The notes beneath the pieces are model-generated. The model saw nothing but the letters and a program-made list of their open reading frames with translations. It was not told the origin of the DNA and ran no database searches. Below, piece by piece: positions 12,791-55,800 of a DNA stretch of 64,000 nt. Source of the DNA: Stictocephala bisonia (Eukaryota; Arthropoda; Insecta; Hemiptera; Membracidae); assembly GCA_035578905.1 (NCBI GenBank), contig JAQJVL010000001.1, positions 8,132,570 to 8,196,569 of the forward strand, written 5' to 3'. The translations under genes were made by a program, and so were the position numbers. Numbering within the stretch: position 1 is the first letter of the stretch; each line of letters starts with the position of its first letter.

Positions 12791-13204
12791 CGAATTGAAA
12801 TACAGATTTTAATGAAATAGACAACGAAGAGAGAAATACTATAGATGGAACTGCTTCTTAAATTGTGTCAATAACTGTAGTAAACAACAGACAAGTAGGA
12901 AAATAAACTGCCCAGGGACACCATCACACTCTGTGATATTGATTGTGAAATGAAAACAGCTATTTTGAATTTGGGCAGTACATCTATAATGAAGATTCAA
13001 ATAATGAAGACTTAGTCTTACCTCTGTGCTCTCTTTGTTCAAGAAAACCTATAATTGATACAACATTGTAAAACTGTGTAACTACCGTAAAAACAGTCAA
13101 GCAAAGTTAAAGAACACGGAAAGAAAATAAACAGTTTCGAGCGGAGACAACGTTTCAATATTAGAACTAGAACATGGTATATATTCCTGATGTCGACCAG
13201 GGAT

Positions 13205-14840
13205 AACTAGGTTTTTTCATTTGAATCAGGACGTTTTCCATCACTTTTGAAGACAGCAAAAGTTATTCCAATTTACAAAAAAGACGACCCTTTACTCAAG
13301 AGCAATTATCGTCCAATTTCAATTCTTCCTGTCTTTAGTAAGATTTACGAAAGGATCTTCTATGATAGACTTTCAAGCTTCATTAAGAGTCACAATTTAT
13401 TAAATCCAGAGCAATTTGGATTTAGAAAGGAAAGATCCACAATTGATGCAATCAATAAACTTCTAGACACTGTTGTCGATGGCTTGGAGGGTAAAGAACA
13501 AGTGCTTAGTATTTTTCTTGACCTCTCCAAAGCATTTGATTGTGTGCATCATGAGACACTGTTGCACCTTTTAGAAAAATCTGGAGTTAGAGGGTTACCA
13601 CACAGCTGGCTAACTTCGTATCTTAAAGATCGGAACCAGTGTGTACAGATTTCAAATGTAACTTCAAATAAAAATAGAATACTTCATGGAGTCCCCCAGG
13701 GTTCGGTCCTAGGGCCACTTCTTTTTTTAATCTATGTCTGCAGATTGAATACAGTGATCCAGAATGGAGAACTGATTCAATATGCCGATGATACGACTCT
13801 CTGTATTAAAGGAAAAACATCCAAAGAATTAGAAATCACAGCTTTTATAGAGCTAAGTTCTTGCATTCAACATTTCAGTGAACTGAATCTAAAATCAAAC
13901 CAAACCAAAATTCCAACGTAATCAGTTTTTGTCTCCGACAGCAGGAACTCCATTCTCAACCTCATGTCTTCTTGGATGACACTCTTTTAGAGGTGGTAAA
14001 TTCTACAAAATTCCTTGGAATGTTCCTTGATAGGGGACTGGCATGGAACGACCATATAGACCACGTTTGTGGTAGAGTTGCTTCAGGCATATATGCATTG
14101 CGCAATCTTGCAAAGTTCTGTGTGCCTAACGTCTTAATCATGGCCTACTATGGCATGGTACATTCACATCTGGCATACGGAGTGAGACTTTGGGGAGGTT
14201 GTGCAAAAAGCAAAATGGAAAGAGTTTTTAAACTTCAAAAAAAGGCTGTCAGAATAATTGCTAAATTGAACCACAGAGAGTCGTGCCGGAATTCTTTTAG
14301 GGAGTTAAAATTGCTGACTTTACCTTGCCTTTATATGTATGAGGTGATACTATACTGCAGATCACGTTCTTCCTTGATTCGTGGCAGAAACGTTCACCAA
14401 TACTACACTAGAGGCAGGGACAACCTCCGAACACAGCAACATAGATTGGCACTATCAGACCACATGCCAGATCAGGTTGGTGTCAGACTAATCAACAAAC
14501 TCCCTGAAGGATTTCCAATTAATAACCAAACTCAATTCAAAACTCGACTTAGACACCTCTTGGTGTCTAAAGCGTTCTATTCTGTGGATGAGTTCATGAT
14601 GAGTCGCTGGGAAGATTAAGATTAAATAGCAGGACAGGAAGGCAGTGTGATTGTGGCTGTATGAATGTTAGAAATATATGTATTTGAATGTGGAGTGAAT
14701 GACAATTTGTTGTTTAGTTTTAGAATTTTAATACATTTTATATATTATACTTATATTATGTTGACGATTGCATGACATGTCAAAAATTGTTACTACGCAA
14801 TAAAAAAGTTTATTTATTTATTTATTATTTATTTAGGTTC
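13205..14840 (+). mobile_element. 5'-truncated Jockey/CR1-like LINE with TTTA tail
   Basis: Homology to LINE ORF2 begins abruptly in the reverse transcriptase at about 13208. After the stop at 14619 comes a short 3' UTR and an (A)TTTA microsatellite (about 14800-14840), as left by target-primed reverse transcription. No apurinic-endonuclease domain or ORF1 is present. It lies between the two inverted-repeat arms at 12520 and 15400. Confidence 0.88.
13208..14619 (+). pseudogene. LINE ORF2 reverse transcriptase, truncated, one frameshift
   Basis: The first open part (to 13921) has FESGRFPSLLKTAKVIPIYK, NYRPISILP, FGFRKERSTIDAI, FLDLSKAFDCVHH, HGVPQGSVLGPLLF and the catalytic YADDTT in order: the fingers and palm of a non-LTR reverse transcriptase. 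A single-base shift near 13915 breaks the frame. The rest (about 13922-14619) continues STKFLGMFLDRGLAWNDHI, HSHLAYGVRLWGG, ARIIAKLNHRESCR-like and the C-terminal LPEGF..FKTRLRHLL. All catalytic motifs survive, so the copy is young or recently broken. These enzymes copy their own RNA into a nick in the chromosome. A first-residue Met cannot be assigned because the 5' end is missing. Confidence 0.92.
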
Positions 14841-15399
14841 TAGAAATGTAATGGTAGTTGTAATACATAAGACCAATAACTACGTATGAAGCATGGAGTT
14901 CTCGACAAACAGTTTTCTGTAGACTAGTTCCAGGTAGCTCCTGACCATTTTTAATACCATCGATTTACCTGATGAACAACTCAAATCCCATAAAGAAGAC
15001 ACAGAGTGTCATTCGGGTCCAAACAAGGTTTCATCACATGTAGTTTAGGTAGATCTTGTAAATGCGTAAAGTTAAACATAAAATGGAATTCTAAATGATA
15101 CGGCAGCACTTTGTACTGACAATTAAAATTATAAGTGACAAGAACAATATAACAAACATAAAAGTTAAAACGTATGTAAGAAAAACTCATAAATAAAATG
15201 TCTGTATGTATGTAAAAGGTATAAATGTATGAAACCTTATATGATACATTTGGCTATTTTTTATAGTAAGATATTAGCTGTATTTTACTTATAAGTTCTT
15301 TTTACATTACAGTAAATGAAATTTCAAGAAACAATTTCCTTTTATTTCACTAAGTTTTCATTTAATTAATTGTTGTAGGATAGTGTGTGAGGGCTATTC
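14841..15399. other. AT-rich spacer, nothing recognised
   Basis: No coding block or repeat identified between the LINE tail and the right inverted-repeat arm. Confidence 0.35.
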
Positions 15400-15690
15400 G
15401 GCTACTTAGCAAATTACAAATACTGTATTCGAAACGCGTTGTGGGAGAATACTATTCCCCACGTCACGTTGTGAGTATGAACAACACGATCAATCTCCAG
15501 TGAATGTGTTTACGTTGGCAGTTGAGTACTTCCGTTTACCCATACCGCGTTCTGGGTATTTCACATCGGCCAATATCTGATTAAAATACTCACTCCACAT
15601 CGTGAGTATTTCACACTGTTCACACCAAAAAGTGACTAAAAATTACGGCAATTTTTCGGATTCGGCGTTTGAGTGTAACAAACACACTGC
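15400..15690 (-). repeat. Right arm of the inverted repeat paired with 12520-12790
   Basis: As reverse complement it reads CTCAAACGCCGAATCCG, CAGTGTGAAATACTCACG, GTGGAGTGAGTATTTTAATC and ACCCAGAACGCGG, parallel to the left arm. It is more GC-rich and CpG-rich than its surroundings. Confidence 0.65.
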
Positions 15691-16391
15691 CGACATCCCA
15701 GATAGTGTCCAGAAACTGTATTAATCACTCTGGCATACTGGCTCAAGGACTTTAGAAAAACTTAGTCAACACTCACCTTACGTCATCAAAAAAGTGTATG
15801 ATAATTAATTTACCTGCAGAGTTGCAGTTTCACACTTACGTAAGCTTTTATGACTGTGAATTGAACTAATTTACTTGTTTATTCAATCAGTAATTTAGTT
15901 ATATTTCCCTAAATATAAGTTTTATTAGTGACGTTTGTTTCCTTTTCAAATTAAAATTTCATTAATTTTAAACTCAAACAACACAGTAAAGATAAATAAT
16001 AATAAGAATATAGTAAATAATTATAATAAAGAACATACAACATCTAATGAATGTTGATTTTCAAACGCTTGACTCGTTTGTTTACAAACTTGTGTCATAT
16101 ACCTTTAATTGTTTTTCATTAAACCGATAAGTATGTGCCTATTCAGCCATACAAGGGAATTAATCGCTTTTGGAGTAACCCACTTTCACTGCAACTGCGA
16201 TTGTCAGGGCAAAAACCTCACTGTTACGGTTGTGATCGTTGACGTTGACTCTTTCACTGCGTTGCTACTTCCTAAAAGTGACAAGAAACTACAATACACT
16301 CTTGGGATGGAGAGTACAACGTAGAATCTTCTTTATCCATTTATTGTGATCCATTCTGAACTCAAAATATTGGTTTGGGGTGGGTTGTAGA
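15691..16391. other. Non-coding spacer
   Basis: A short frame at 16109-16324 has no recognisable similarity and is most likely chance. Nothing else supported. Confidence 0.35.
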
Positions 16392-17042
16392 TAGGGTTGC
16401 CAAATAATGAATATGAAAATACGGGATAAAATGTAAACCAGGGGGGGGGGTTGAAGAAAATTATGGTTTTTTTTATGCTTAACAAACAATTTATATTAAA
16501 TATACGGGACAAAATGTAACCGGGGGGGGAGGGTGAAGAAAATTATGGATTTTACGCTTGACAAACAATGTATTGAATATAAAAAACCCATATTTGTGTT
16601 GAAATTCTGTGTGTAAAATTATGCTGAATCTATTTGTACTATTGTAATGTACTATTGACAAGTCATCTACCTGTCACAGTTGTTCTGTTTTAAGGTGTTT
16701 GTGACAAATGTATAAATAAATAAATAAACATAAAACAGTTGTTTTTTTTAAAAACTATATCTACAGCATTTTTAGTGAGTTTGAGATATTGAGCATTCCA
16801 GTACATACAAGGATTATAAAACACTTTAAATGATCAATACATATTAGAACGTGACAAAGCTCATTTCAAGTCAAATATAGCTACAACATGTGATTATTAA
16901 TATTAAAGTATATATTATATATAGAATTATATTAATTCATAAAATACGGGGAAAATAACGTCTCGGGTTCAAGTACGCTAGGGCGCAACACAAATCATGT
17001 AAAGGGACTGTTCTTTAAAATCCAGGACGTTTGGAACCCCTA
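16392..17042. mobile_element. Non-autonomous hAT element with 8-bp target duplication
   Basis: 651 bp, starting TAGGGTTGCCAAA and ending as the inverse of TAGGGGTTCCAAAC. Flanks are GTTGTAGA (16384-16391) and GTTGTAGG (17043-17050), an 8-bp target duplication with one difference. Inside, a block of about 115 bp with a poly-G run, AAATACGGGAyAAAATGTAA and AAGAAAATTATGG is tandemly duplicated (about 16407-16575). No transposase is encoded. The element at 24604 has related termini. Confidence 0.88.
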
Positions 17043-17299
17043 GTTGTAGGCTTAAATACTACTTTAATAGGGGACATTTGATACCAGATCTTTGGTTTCA
17101 AAACATGTACCTGATTTAAATGTTTGAACACCAATGTTACAAACATTTCAATTAAATGTGTTTCATATGCGCAATGCCTTGAAACCAAAGAGCTAGAGAC
17201 ATCTGACAGTTAAATGGGAAACTCTAACATATCTTAGATGACAACTCTTGTGTTGTCGGAAGGCGGTTATCCGTCGAAAGATTGTGTTACTGTAGTGGC

Positions 17300-18390
17300 A
17301 GTCGGCGGTTATCCGTCGATGAGCGTTAGGGTGGGTGAGATGATTGAGGAAACTTGGAGTTAGTGTGGGCGGGTGGATTGATCTGAAAACTTGTGGGGTG
17401 GGAGATGGGTGGGGGAATCGATCAAAGGCCTTGTGGGTGTAGGAGTGGGGGATTGATCTAAGGCCATGTAGAGGTAGGATGAATGAGGTATTGAACTAAG
17501 GCTGTGTGGAGGTAGGATATGTGTGGATTGATCTAAAGTCATGTGGTGTTAGGATGGATAGGGGATTGATTTAAAGCTATGTGAAGGAAAATAGGTGGGG
17601 GTTTGCTATAAAGCCGTGTAGAGAGGTAGGATGGGTGGGGATATTGATCTAAGACCATGTGGAGGTAGGTTGTTGGGTGGGGGATTAACCTAAGGCTATC
17701 TAAAGGTAGGTAGGCAAGCGGCATGTTTTAAGACCGTGTGCAGGTTGGATGGGCCGGGGGATTGATCTAAGGCTGTCTGGAGGTAAGGTGGGCGAGCATA
17801 ACGATTTAGGCAGTGTTGAAGCAGGGTGGGTGAATGGATTGATCTAAGCCCGTCTGGAGGTTGGTTGGGCGAGCGGAGGTTAGTTGTGTGGGGGTAGGAT
17901 GGGTGGGAGTTTCTTCTAAGGACATACTGAATAGGTAGGTGGGAAGATTGATCTAAGGCCATATGGAGGTAGGGTGGGTGGGAGATTGATGTAAGGCTGT
18001 GTGCAGGTAGATGAGGGATTGATCTAAGGTCACGTGGAGGTAGGATGGGTGGAGATAATGAGCTAAGGCTGTGTGGAGGTAGAGTGGGTGGGAGATTGAT
18101 ATAAGGTTGTGTGCAGGTAGATGGGGGATTGATCTAAGGTCACGAGGAGATAGGATGGGTGGGGGTAATAAGCTAGGGCTGTGCGGAGGTAGGGTGGGCG
18201 GGAGATTGATGTAAGGCTGTGTGCAGTTAGATGAGGGATTGATCTAAGGTCAGTGGATGTAGGATGGGCGGAGATAATGAGCTAAGGCTGTCTGGATGTA
18301 GGGTGGGCAAAAGATTGATGTAAGGCCGTATGGAGGTAGGGTGGACGGGAGATTTATGTAAGGCTGTGTGGGGGAAGGGATCAGAGGGGG
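17300..18390. repeat. Minisatellite, GGATTGATCTAAGGC / GGAGGTAGGATGGGTGGG type
   Basis: About 1.1 kb of degenerate tandem units of roughly 37-40 bp containing TTGATCTAAGGCCATGTGGAGGTAGG. G is strongly enriched on the + strand. Open frames on the minus strand at 17360-17962 are by-products of the repeat. It ends about 1.9 kb upstream of the catalase start codon. Confidence 0.92.
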
Positions 18391-20130
18391 TTTTAATTAG
18401 GCCATGCCATCAACCATAACACATACAGTTGATGTTAGCTGCACCTTCCATCAACCTATGAACATGATCGTGCAGCTAGAATGAGTGGGCGGGCTGTTCT
18501 CAGCACATGAGCAGAATGGCATTGCGTATAACGGTTGGATAAAGGAGTAATTTTATTTTGGGTAGTTCTGACTTGAAACAATTTTTAGGATATTTTGAAG
18601 GTTACAGTTGTATGGGTTGTGTGCAATGCGAGGGCAAACAGATGATAGTGTGCATTATTACTGTGTGTAGACATTTTTAATGAAAATGGAACGATGGAAG
18701 AGAGTAAGTTAATATATTAAAACAGCGTCAAAAACATGCTAAACGTGTATATATATTTAGCTGAAGCATGGGGAATATACGTGTCATAAGTAGTTTATAG
18801 GGAGGGTGGATGGTTTGTATGAGTCTTGTTGGATGGTTAGGAGTGCAAAGTAGGTGCAGCAAATGGTAGGTGGCCATCAAATCCAGTCTACTATTGCTGG
18901 CAAGAGTCCTAAGGAAAATGTGAATTTGGTATTAGATCAACCTTTACACAATATATACATAGAAAGTCTTAAAATATTCTTCTACTTAATATTTGAACAT
19001 ATTAATAATATTTGAACATATCCTACATTCACTTAAATATTTGTTACGAATATTATTAGAGAAATAAAAACGTAAGAGTTCTTTTACTCTCTACAGATTT
19101 CAATATTACCAATTCAACATCCTTTTATTTTCAAGATCCTTAGGTTACTTTTTACTAGGAGTGGAAACATGGCAACTGATTTGTACTTTCACGCTCCCTT
19201 TAATACAAATAAACAACTTCGTTCACCAAAAATAAGCAGATAAATTTTCCTCCTTTCGTGATTTAGGTCTAAGTACTTCAAAAAATTTCGTGCAGAAATA
19301 AGAAATGCCAATAACATAAACGAGTTCTGTTGTTTGGCTTTTATTTTTGCAGAATCCTGAAGTTTTGAATAATGTCCTGCAGTAATTTGCATTTAATATG
19401 TAAATAACATATTCTATTCAATTAATTGTCATCTGTTAAAAGGTTGCATCTAAATAATACAATATATTATTATTTTGTGGTATGTACATAATTAAAGTAG
19501 TTTTTGGTTTTCAAGTAATTAATACTTTATCTCAATATTAGAGTTGTAAATAGTTTTTTTATGTTTTATTATCTTTTTAGTATACATTGAATCATTATTA
19601 TGTACATATTTCGTGAATAAACGTAACAAATATTTAAAAAGAACAACTATCGTTTTGGTAAAATTAAGCCATTTTGTTTCAATATTATTTAACAGCTGTT
19701 CAGTATTTAACACAATGTATACAAAGGAGGTTATTCAATATTACATAGGGAAATAAGATAAATCAGCTGTTTCTATACTTCATTTCTCCACATCAGTATT
19801 TTTTATAATCTTTTATCATTTCTTTGTAGAACTGGCCATATTATTAGAAAAAAGGCCAATCATTTACCAAATGATAGAAATGTATTTTAGTTTTGTAATT
19901 ATTAATTTGAAAAATAAAACGTTTAACCGTTTTAAAACACGTGCGCAGAAAGTGGTAAGGTATTTCCAAGCATTAGTGCATTACGTAACACCAAGGATTC
20001 AACGATTTAACAACAAAACAAATATATTTATGGAATTGTTAGAATTTAGTTTTCAATACATTTTACTGGCAATATGTTGTAAAAATAATTTTTACCAGAA
20101 AATTCTATATCTGTTAAATGAGAGAAAGTA
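18391..20130. other. AT-rich upstream region of catalase
   Basis: No coding region recognised. Short frames at 19189-19392 (-), 19519-19713 (-) and 19871-20131 (+) are compositionally biased (Lys, Asn, Phe, Ile) and probably chance. An untranslated first exon of catalase could lie here but no signal decides it. Confidence 0.35.
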
Positions 20131-20250
20131 ATATACGCCATTAGTGTAGACCGCTGTGTATTAGCACAACTGACGGACGCCAGAACCGCAGACTGCGTGC
20201 TCTAGGACGGACGGTTGTTTGTCTAACACGAAGGATCACTGTTTCAGGAC
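20131..20250 (+). promoter_or_regulatory. Probable catalase 5' UTR / core promoter region
   Basis: The 120 bases before the ATG are clearly richer in G, C and CpG (GACGGACGCCAGAACCGCAG and following) than the AT-rich DNA on both sides. This is what an insect 5' UTR or proximal promoter often looks like. I find no convincing TATA box, and the start site cannot be placed. Confidence 0.35.
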
Positions 20251-51382
<31,132 letters not shown>

Positions 51383-51423
51383 ATTCAATTTGTATAAACT
51401 ATTATTGTCATGTTTTATTTCAA

Positions 51424-51429
51424 AATAAA
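51424..51429 (+). promoter_or_regulatory. Cat: Poly(A) signal of catalase
   Basis: AATAAA 42 bases after the stop codon, followed by TTAATCTGCTTGCTC. It implies a very short 3' UTR. No other AATAAA is closer. Confidence 0.7.
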
Positions 51430-51439
51430 TTAATCTGCT

Positions 51440-52094
51440 TGCTCAAATCATACTTACAGCTCATGTTTGGTAGCAGACAGAGCTGGGTAGACCACTACCA
51501 ATGTAGTCAATTGTTTATCTCTATTTGGGGAGCAGGATGTTATTGCAGTCTGAATAGCAATATACAAGTGGATGATAAAATGGTTTGAACTTCCATTTGT
51601 TATATTTGTAATTGATTTATATCTTATTATTTTAATTTTTCATTCTCTAAATGACTGACGCAAGTGCTTAGTACCTAATACAGTACTTTTTTTATAATAG
51701 ACGGTAACTGACTATTGACTAAACAATGTAAATATATTAAGAATTTTATAGCACTTCAGTCCTATTGAAACCGGATGAATCAATTACAAATATAGTACTT
51801 TTATGTAATTTTACCACATGAACCTCTGTAGCAAGTTCATCATCACTCACACAACAGTTATGCGACGGTTGTCCGTAAATTAAGATTTCCAACGAGCTCC
51901 CGTCGCGACAGAAAAAGCTAGCATAAAATTGACAACAGTGGCATGTTCTTCGCTCCCCCAACCCCTCTACAACATTCTGTCTTGGCTTAGCAGCCGTTAA
52001 CGATGGAGGGAAAATCGATGTTCCTACCAAGTGTGTATTGCAGTCTGAGATTAGATTTATGTGGTATAAGGCATCAACTACTTTTGAAATCCAT
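51440..52094. other. Intergenic, unassigned
   Basis: The minus-strand frame at 51746-52030 (94 residues, Cys-rich) has no similarity that I recognise and no clear regulatory context. I leave it uncalled. A short poly-A-like 3' region of catalase may extend to about 51470. Confidence 0.35.
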
Positions 52095-52690
52095 CACCAG
52101 TTGACCACTGTATGGAGAGAAATCTATAAACATAAAAAATATTTGCAAGTGGTGTAGGGAGTTTGAAAAGGCCAAACAAACGTACACGATAAGGCTTGTT
52201 GTGTTAGTCCATCAGTTTTGGATAAGACAGTAACGAAAGTTGAAAAACTTTTGCTTGCAGATCAGCGTATGACTGTGTGAGAGACTGCAAACAGATAGAG
52301 GACATCTCTAAGAATGTTAACAAGGTTTTGTTGGGCTATACAACGATATGTATATAATATTGTCAGAGGTTGGCTGACAATGGGCATTCGTGTGGTTAAG
52401 TGGTAGAGAGGACTAAACAGTCCTAACTTCGCCACATAAATAAAGGCATTTTTCAATTTCATTTTACACCTTGAAAATGGCCCCCTCCCTCACGTTGCCC
52501 GAACCACAGATCACATCACCAAAGTTGGGTGGTAAATGATTGACCATCCTCCATTAAACTCTGATTTGGTCCCCAGTGACTCATATTTTTGTTCCTCAAA
52601 TTGAAACAACACTTGAGGGGAATTAAATGTTCAAGTTACGATTCCTTCCTGCACGAGTCAGCAGATTAGTATGATGTGAGTATGAAAAAT
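52095..52690 (+). pseudogene. mariner transposase relic, interrupted by a SINE tail
   Basis: In broken frames: WCREFEKAKQTY-like (near 52155), SVLDKTVTKVEKLL (near 52215) and LADQRMTV (near 52255) match the N-terminal helix-turn-helix part of mariner transposases (WCREFEKG..; VEKLL..DQRxTV). After the inserted SINE tail, NGPLPHVARTTDHITKVGW (near 52480) and IDHPP..DLVPSDSYFC (near 52540) match the C-terminal DNARPHVA..DHPPYSPDLAPSDYHLF block of the DD34D family. Stops and frameshifts are frequent, and the middle of the protein is missing. Confidence 0.85.
52391..52465 (+). repeat. SINE 3' tail inserted in the mariner relic
   Basis: GTGGTTAAGTGGTAGAGAGG, ACTAAACAGTCCTAACTTCG, then AATAAAGGCATTTTTCAATTTC. 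Matches the minus-strand copy at 30845-30918. The mariner reading stops before it and resumes right after it. Confidence 0.72.
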
Positions 52691-52929
52691 CTCTCTGAAT
52701 TAGACCAAAAGTGCTCTGATCATGCACTTTTAAAAATAGTGAAATATAGTGCTTCACTTTTTAAAATATTGACCAGTACAGCATTTAAAAATAGCTGAAT
52801 GGCAATAAAATGATGTTTACTATATGAAAAAAACATTGGAGACCTTAATTTACAGTGGTAAGTGGATTGCAACCCTCGACACAGTGGTGTTTGAGCTTTT
52901 TCTTGATTTATTAATATTTCATACATGAT

Positions 52930-55400
52930 CTAAAAACAACAAAAAAGCAGATTACATCAAATGAAACATAGGGTGTTTGGGTTGTAAAATTATGACAAAT
53001 AATTGCATTGACGCCAATTGTAAACTTAAAAATATTTATAGACCACAAACATATCCTTTATTCATGCAAATGATGATGAATTACAAAAATATTATAGAAA
53101 TAAAAACACTTATTTTCAAGAAGTTTTTATTTACAAATGAATGCAATAAAGTTTACAAAATTAAAACTACATAATGGCATTTGAGAACATTTTACTAAGT
53201 TCATTGTCTTATTCAAATATTATAAAAATGTGATCAAAAAGTGAGTGAGAGACATCTAGTTAATTTATTTTGAATGATTAAATCAAGATAATTTAACTCT
53301 TGAAATTGCAGATATATGATTGAAACATAAAAAAATAGATCGTTTCCCGTAATATTTGACCAGTCCTCATTATTGTAAACAAGCTCTGCGAACAATATTT
53401 AAACCTATTTGTAAAATAAAAGAAACATCAAATACATTTTTTTCTTGGACAGTTGAATACTCTCTATGGTAAATATGAAATATAGGGATTCTACCCTATT
53501 TTCACGATTTTTTTAACTGGTCAATATTAACCTCACAGCATGAATCTATAGACTAAATTTGTTGTTGAAAATGCAGGTTAAAAAAAAAAAAAAAAAACTA
53601 AAAAAGATTTGCACACCATAACGATATGTATATAAGATTAATTTTACACTGTTTTACCTCCTAAACATTAATATGCCATCTCTTTCTTGCTACAACATAT
53701 AAAAACTGAGATATTTAACAATGAAGGTTAGGTTAAGTTAGTTAACTTTACTTGACATACCCACGTTTTGTTGAATAGCTCACTTGAAATTCAGCATATG
53801 AATAATTGGATGTCATATTCCTGTTCAGGAGAAAAAGTAGGCAATATTAATGTTATATATATCGTTCTTAATTTAAAATGTTTATTTTTCAATTTTTTCC
53901 CAAAAAATTGGCATTTTTATCTAAAAATGTCTATGAATTTGTATTCGTAAGGTTAATATTCCCTAGTTATAAAAAAATCATGAAAATCGAGTTGGTCCCT
54001 AATTTCGCTATTAACCAATTCCGCATCTGTGAAAATTATCGATAACAAATCATCAATCCCAAATAAAAGACAATGAACTAACGAATTTAGTGATGAAGTA
54101 AATAGTCAAATCAAACGTTTTTCATCAATGTGACAGTTATAACTTCACAGTCATCTGCTCACTTACTCTTTGATCACATAACCAGTTTTTTTTTAATATA
54201 CTAAACATTAGCTGAAATAGTTAAGGCACATGAATTTCTTAAACAAAGAAAATATTTAAAGACATTAACATGTAATTATTTCAACAATTTCTTGTTTCCA
54301 AGTAAATAAAAAGACGTACCTTAAAAATTAAGAGTTCTGGTACACAAGACTAGTAACATTTATTTCAAATTAACAAAACACATTTAAAAACTAACTAAAA
54401 TTAATGACAACCATGATTAATATCTAACTCGGTATCCCAGGTCTTTGGTTAATGCACTTTTGATTTATCAATATTGTGCAATCACTTTAAACAAACATTG
54501 CTTTCTTAAGTGAAAAAGAGATTGTTTGAATACTATTGAAACAAAATAGCTTTATGGTTGTATTTCAATCATAAATCCTTAACACGTTATTATCACTTTA
54601 TGTATGGGGAGAGGAAGTGGCCGACCCACAATTCTTAAGTACGTAACAGGACAATTTGTCACCTTTTTGTACAGTATTTTGGGGCAGAAATACTCCTCAC
54701 ATATCTGAGAAAAATAAACGTTGAAAATAGAGAACAACTCATTACAATAAAATGAAAACTATAACTAGATAAAGCATTAAAGAACATAGGAAACAGATTG
54801 CTTAAAAAATAAATTGTTAAAACAGTTGCTTTAAAAATAGTTAATTAAAACAGTTGCTTAAAAACAAATAACCAGTCTTATCAATGAAAGCATTAGCTTT
54901 ATGGGGATTCCACAGAAAACTTGAAAAAGAAAATAAAAGAGCTACATAATACTTTTGACTTTAAAATTAGTTTACCACTATTTTTGGACTAACGTAACTA
55001 TTTTGTTACAGAATTGATAGATTCTGATTAATGTAAGAACTCTTTTTCACAAAGATAAGTTCTGACTAGGAATAGTAAGGGATACAGATTTTTGATCTCA
55101 TTTGCATAAAATAATACATGATTAAAAATATGCTGAGTATAAACAAGAGGGAATTTAAAAATGAACAACGTTGACGGAGAAGAATGTTAAATGAAGCAGA
55201 AGTCAATGTTAATATTGTTTACCACATATTTTGTGGTACTTGATTATTCCTTAATTATAACAGACTTTAATTACAAGAATCATAAGATTACTGGGGACAT
55301 TTAGTGTGAATGTCAAGTCTCCGTTATCAGTTGATAAATAAAATCCTGAAATGTAGCAAAGAAACTCAATTTAACATGCATCTTGTAGTAATTTTTGAGG
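52930..55400. other. AT-rich intergenic DNA, nothing recognised
   Basis: 2.5 kb without coding evidence, array or paired terminal repeat. A 17-base A-run is at about 53581. Confidence 0.4.
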
Positions 55401-55484
55401 AAAGGCTTGAATATTTTTGAATAAAATGCTAGATAGATGGAAAATAAAAAAATTACAATATGACATTAAAATAAAAACAAAGAA

Positions 55485-55800
55485 TAGTAAAACTAAAACA
55501 CAACCGTCAGAAGTACATCAAAATGGTCCATTCCATCCAGATGCATTTTGTGACAACTTTCTTAGTTTTTCTGATTTGTTTTTATTTTTAGTACTAATAG
55601 AATGGATACTTTCCATTTCATTTTTCTTATTATATTTCATGAGCTATGTGTAAAATACAGGTAAAACAGCAAAACTAAAATCCAACCATCACGCAAGTGC
55701 GCCAAAATGGTCGATTCTATCCAGATACATTTTGTGACAACTATGTCTTAGTTTTATGTTTTGTTTTAGTACAATTTTGATTTTATTTGTGATAGTATAT
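55485..55800. repeat. Imperfect direct duplication, two copies about 180 bp apart
   Basis: AAAACTAAAACACAACCGTC..CAAAATGGTCCATTCCATCC..ATTTTGTGACAACTTTC (55485-55565) recurs as AAAACTAAAATCCAACCATC..CAAAATGGTCGATTCTATCC..ATTTTGTGACAACTATG (55667-55746). Each copy is followed by TTTAGTTTT-rich sequence and TATATTTCATG. The frame at 55417-55653 is probably chance. Confidence 0.65.

Noticed and set aside
17360..17962. Minus-strand frames of 60-88 residues rich in Pro, His, Ser, Leu
   Set aside because: Antisense of the G-rich minisatellite; no start context, conservation or complexity.
19189..20131. Small frames upstream of catalase as possible genes
   Set aside because: Lys/Asn/Ile/Phe-biased products expected from AT-rich DNA; no motif.
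51746..52030. 94-residue Cys-rich minus-strand frame downstream of catalase
   Set aside because: No motif or neighbour supports it; region also contains transposon relics.
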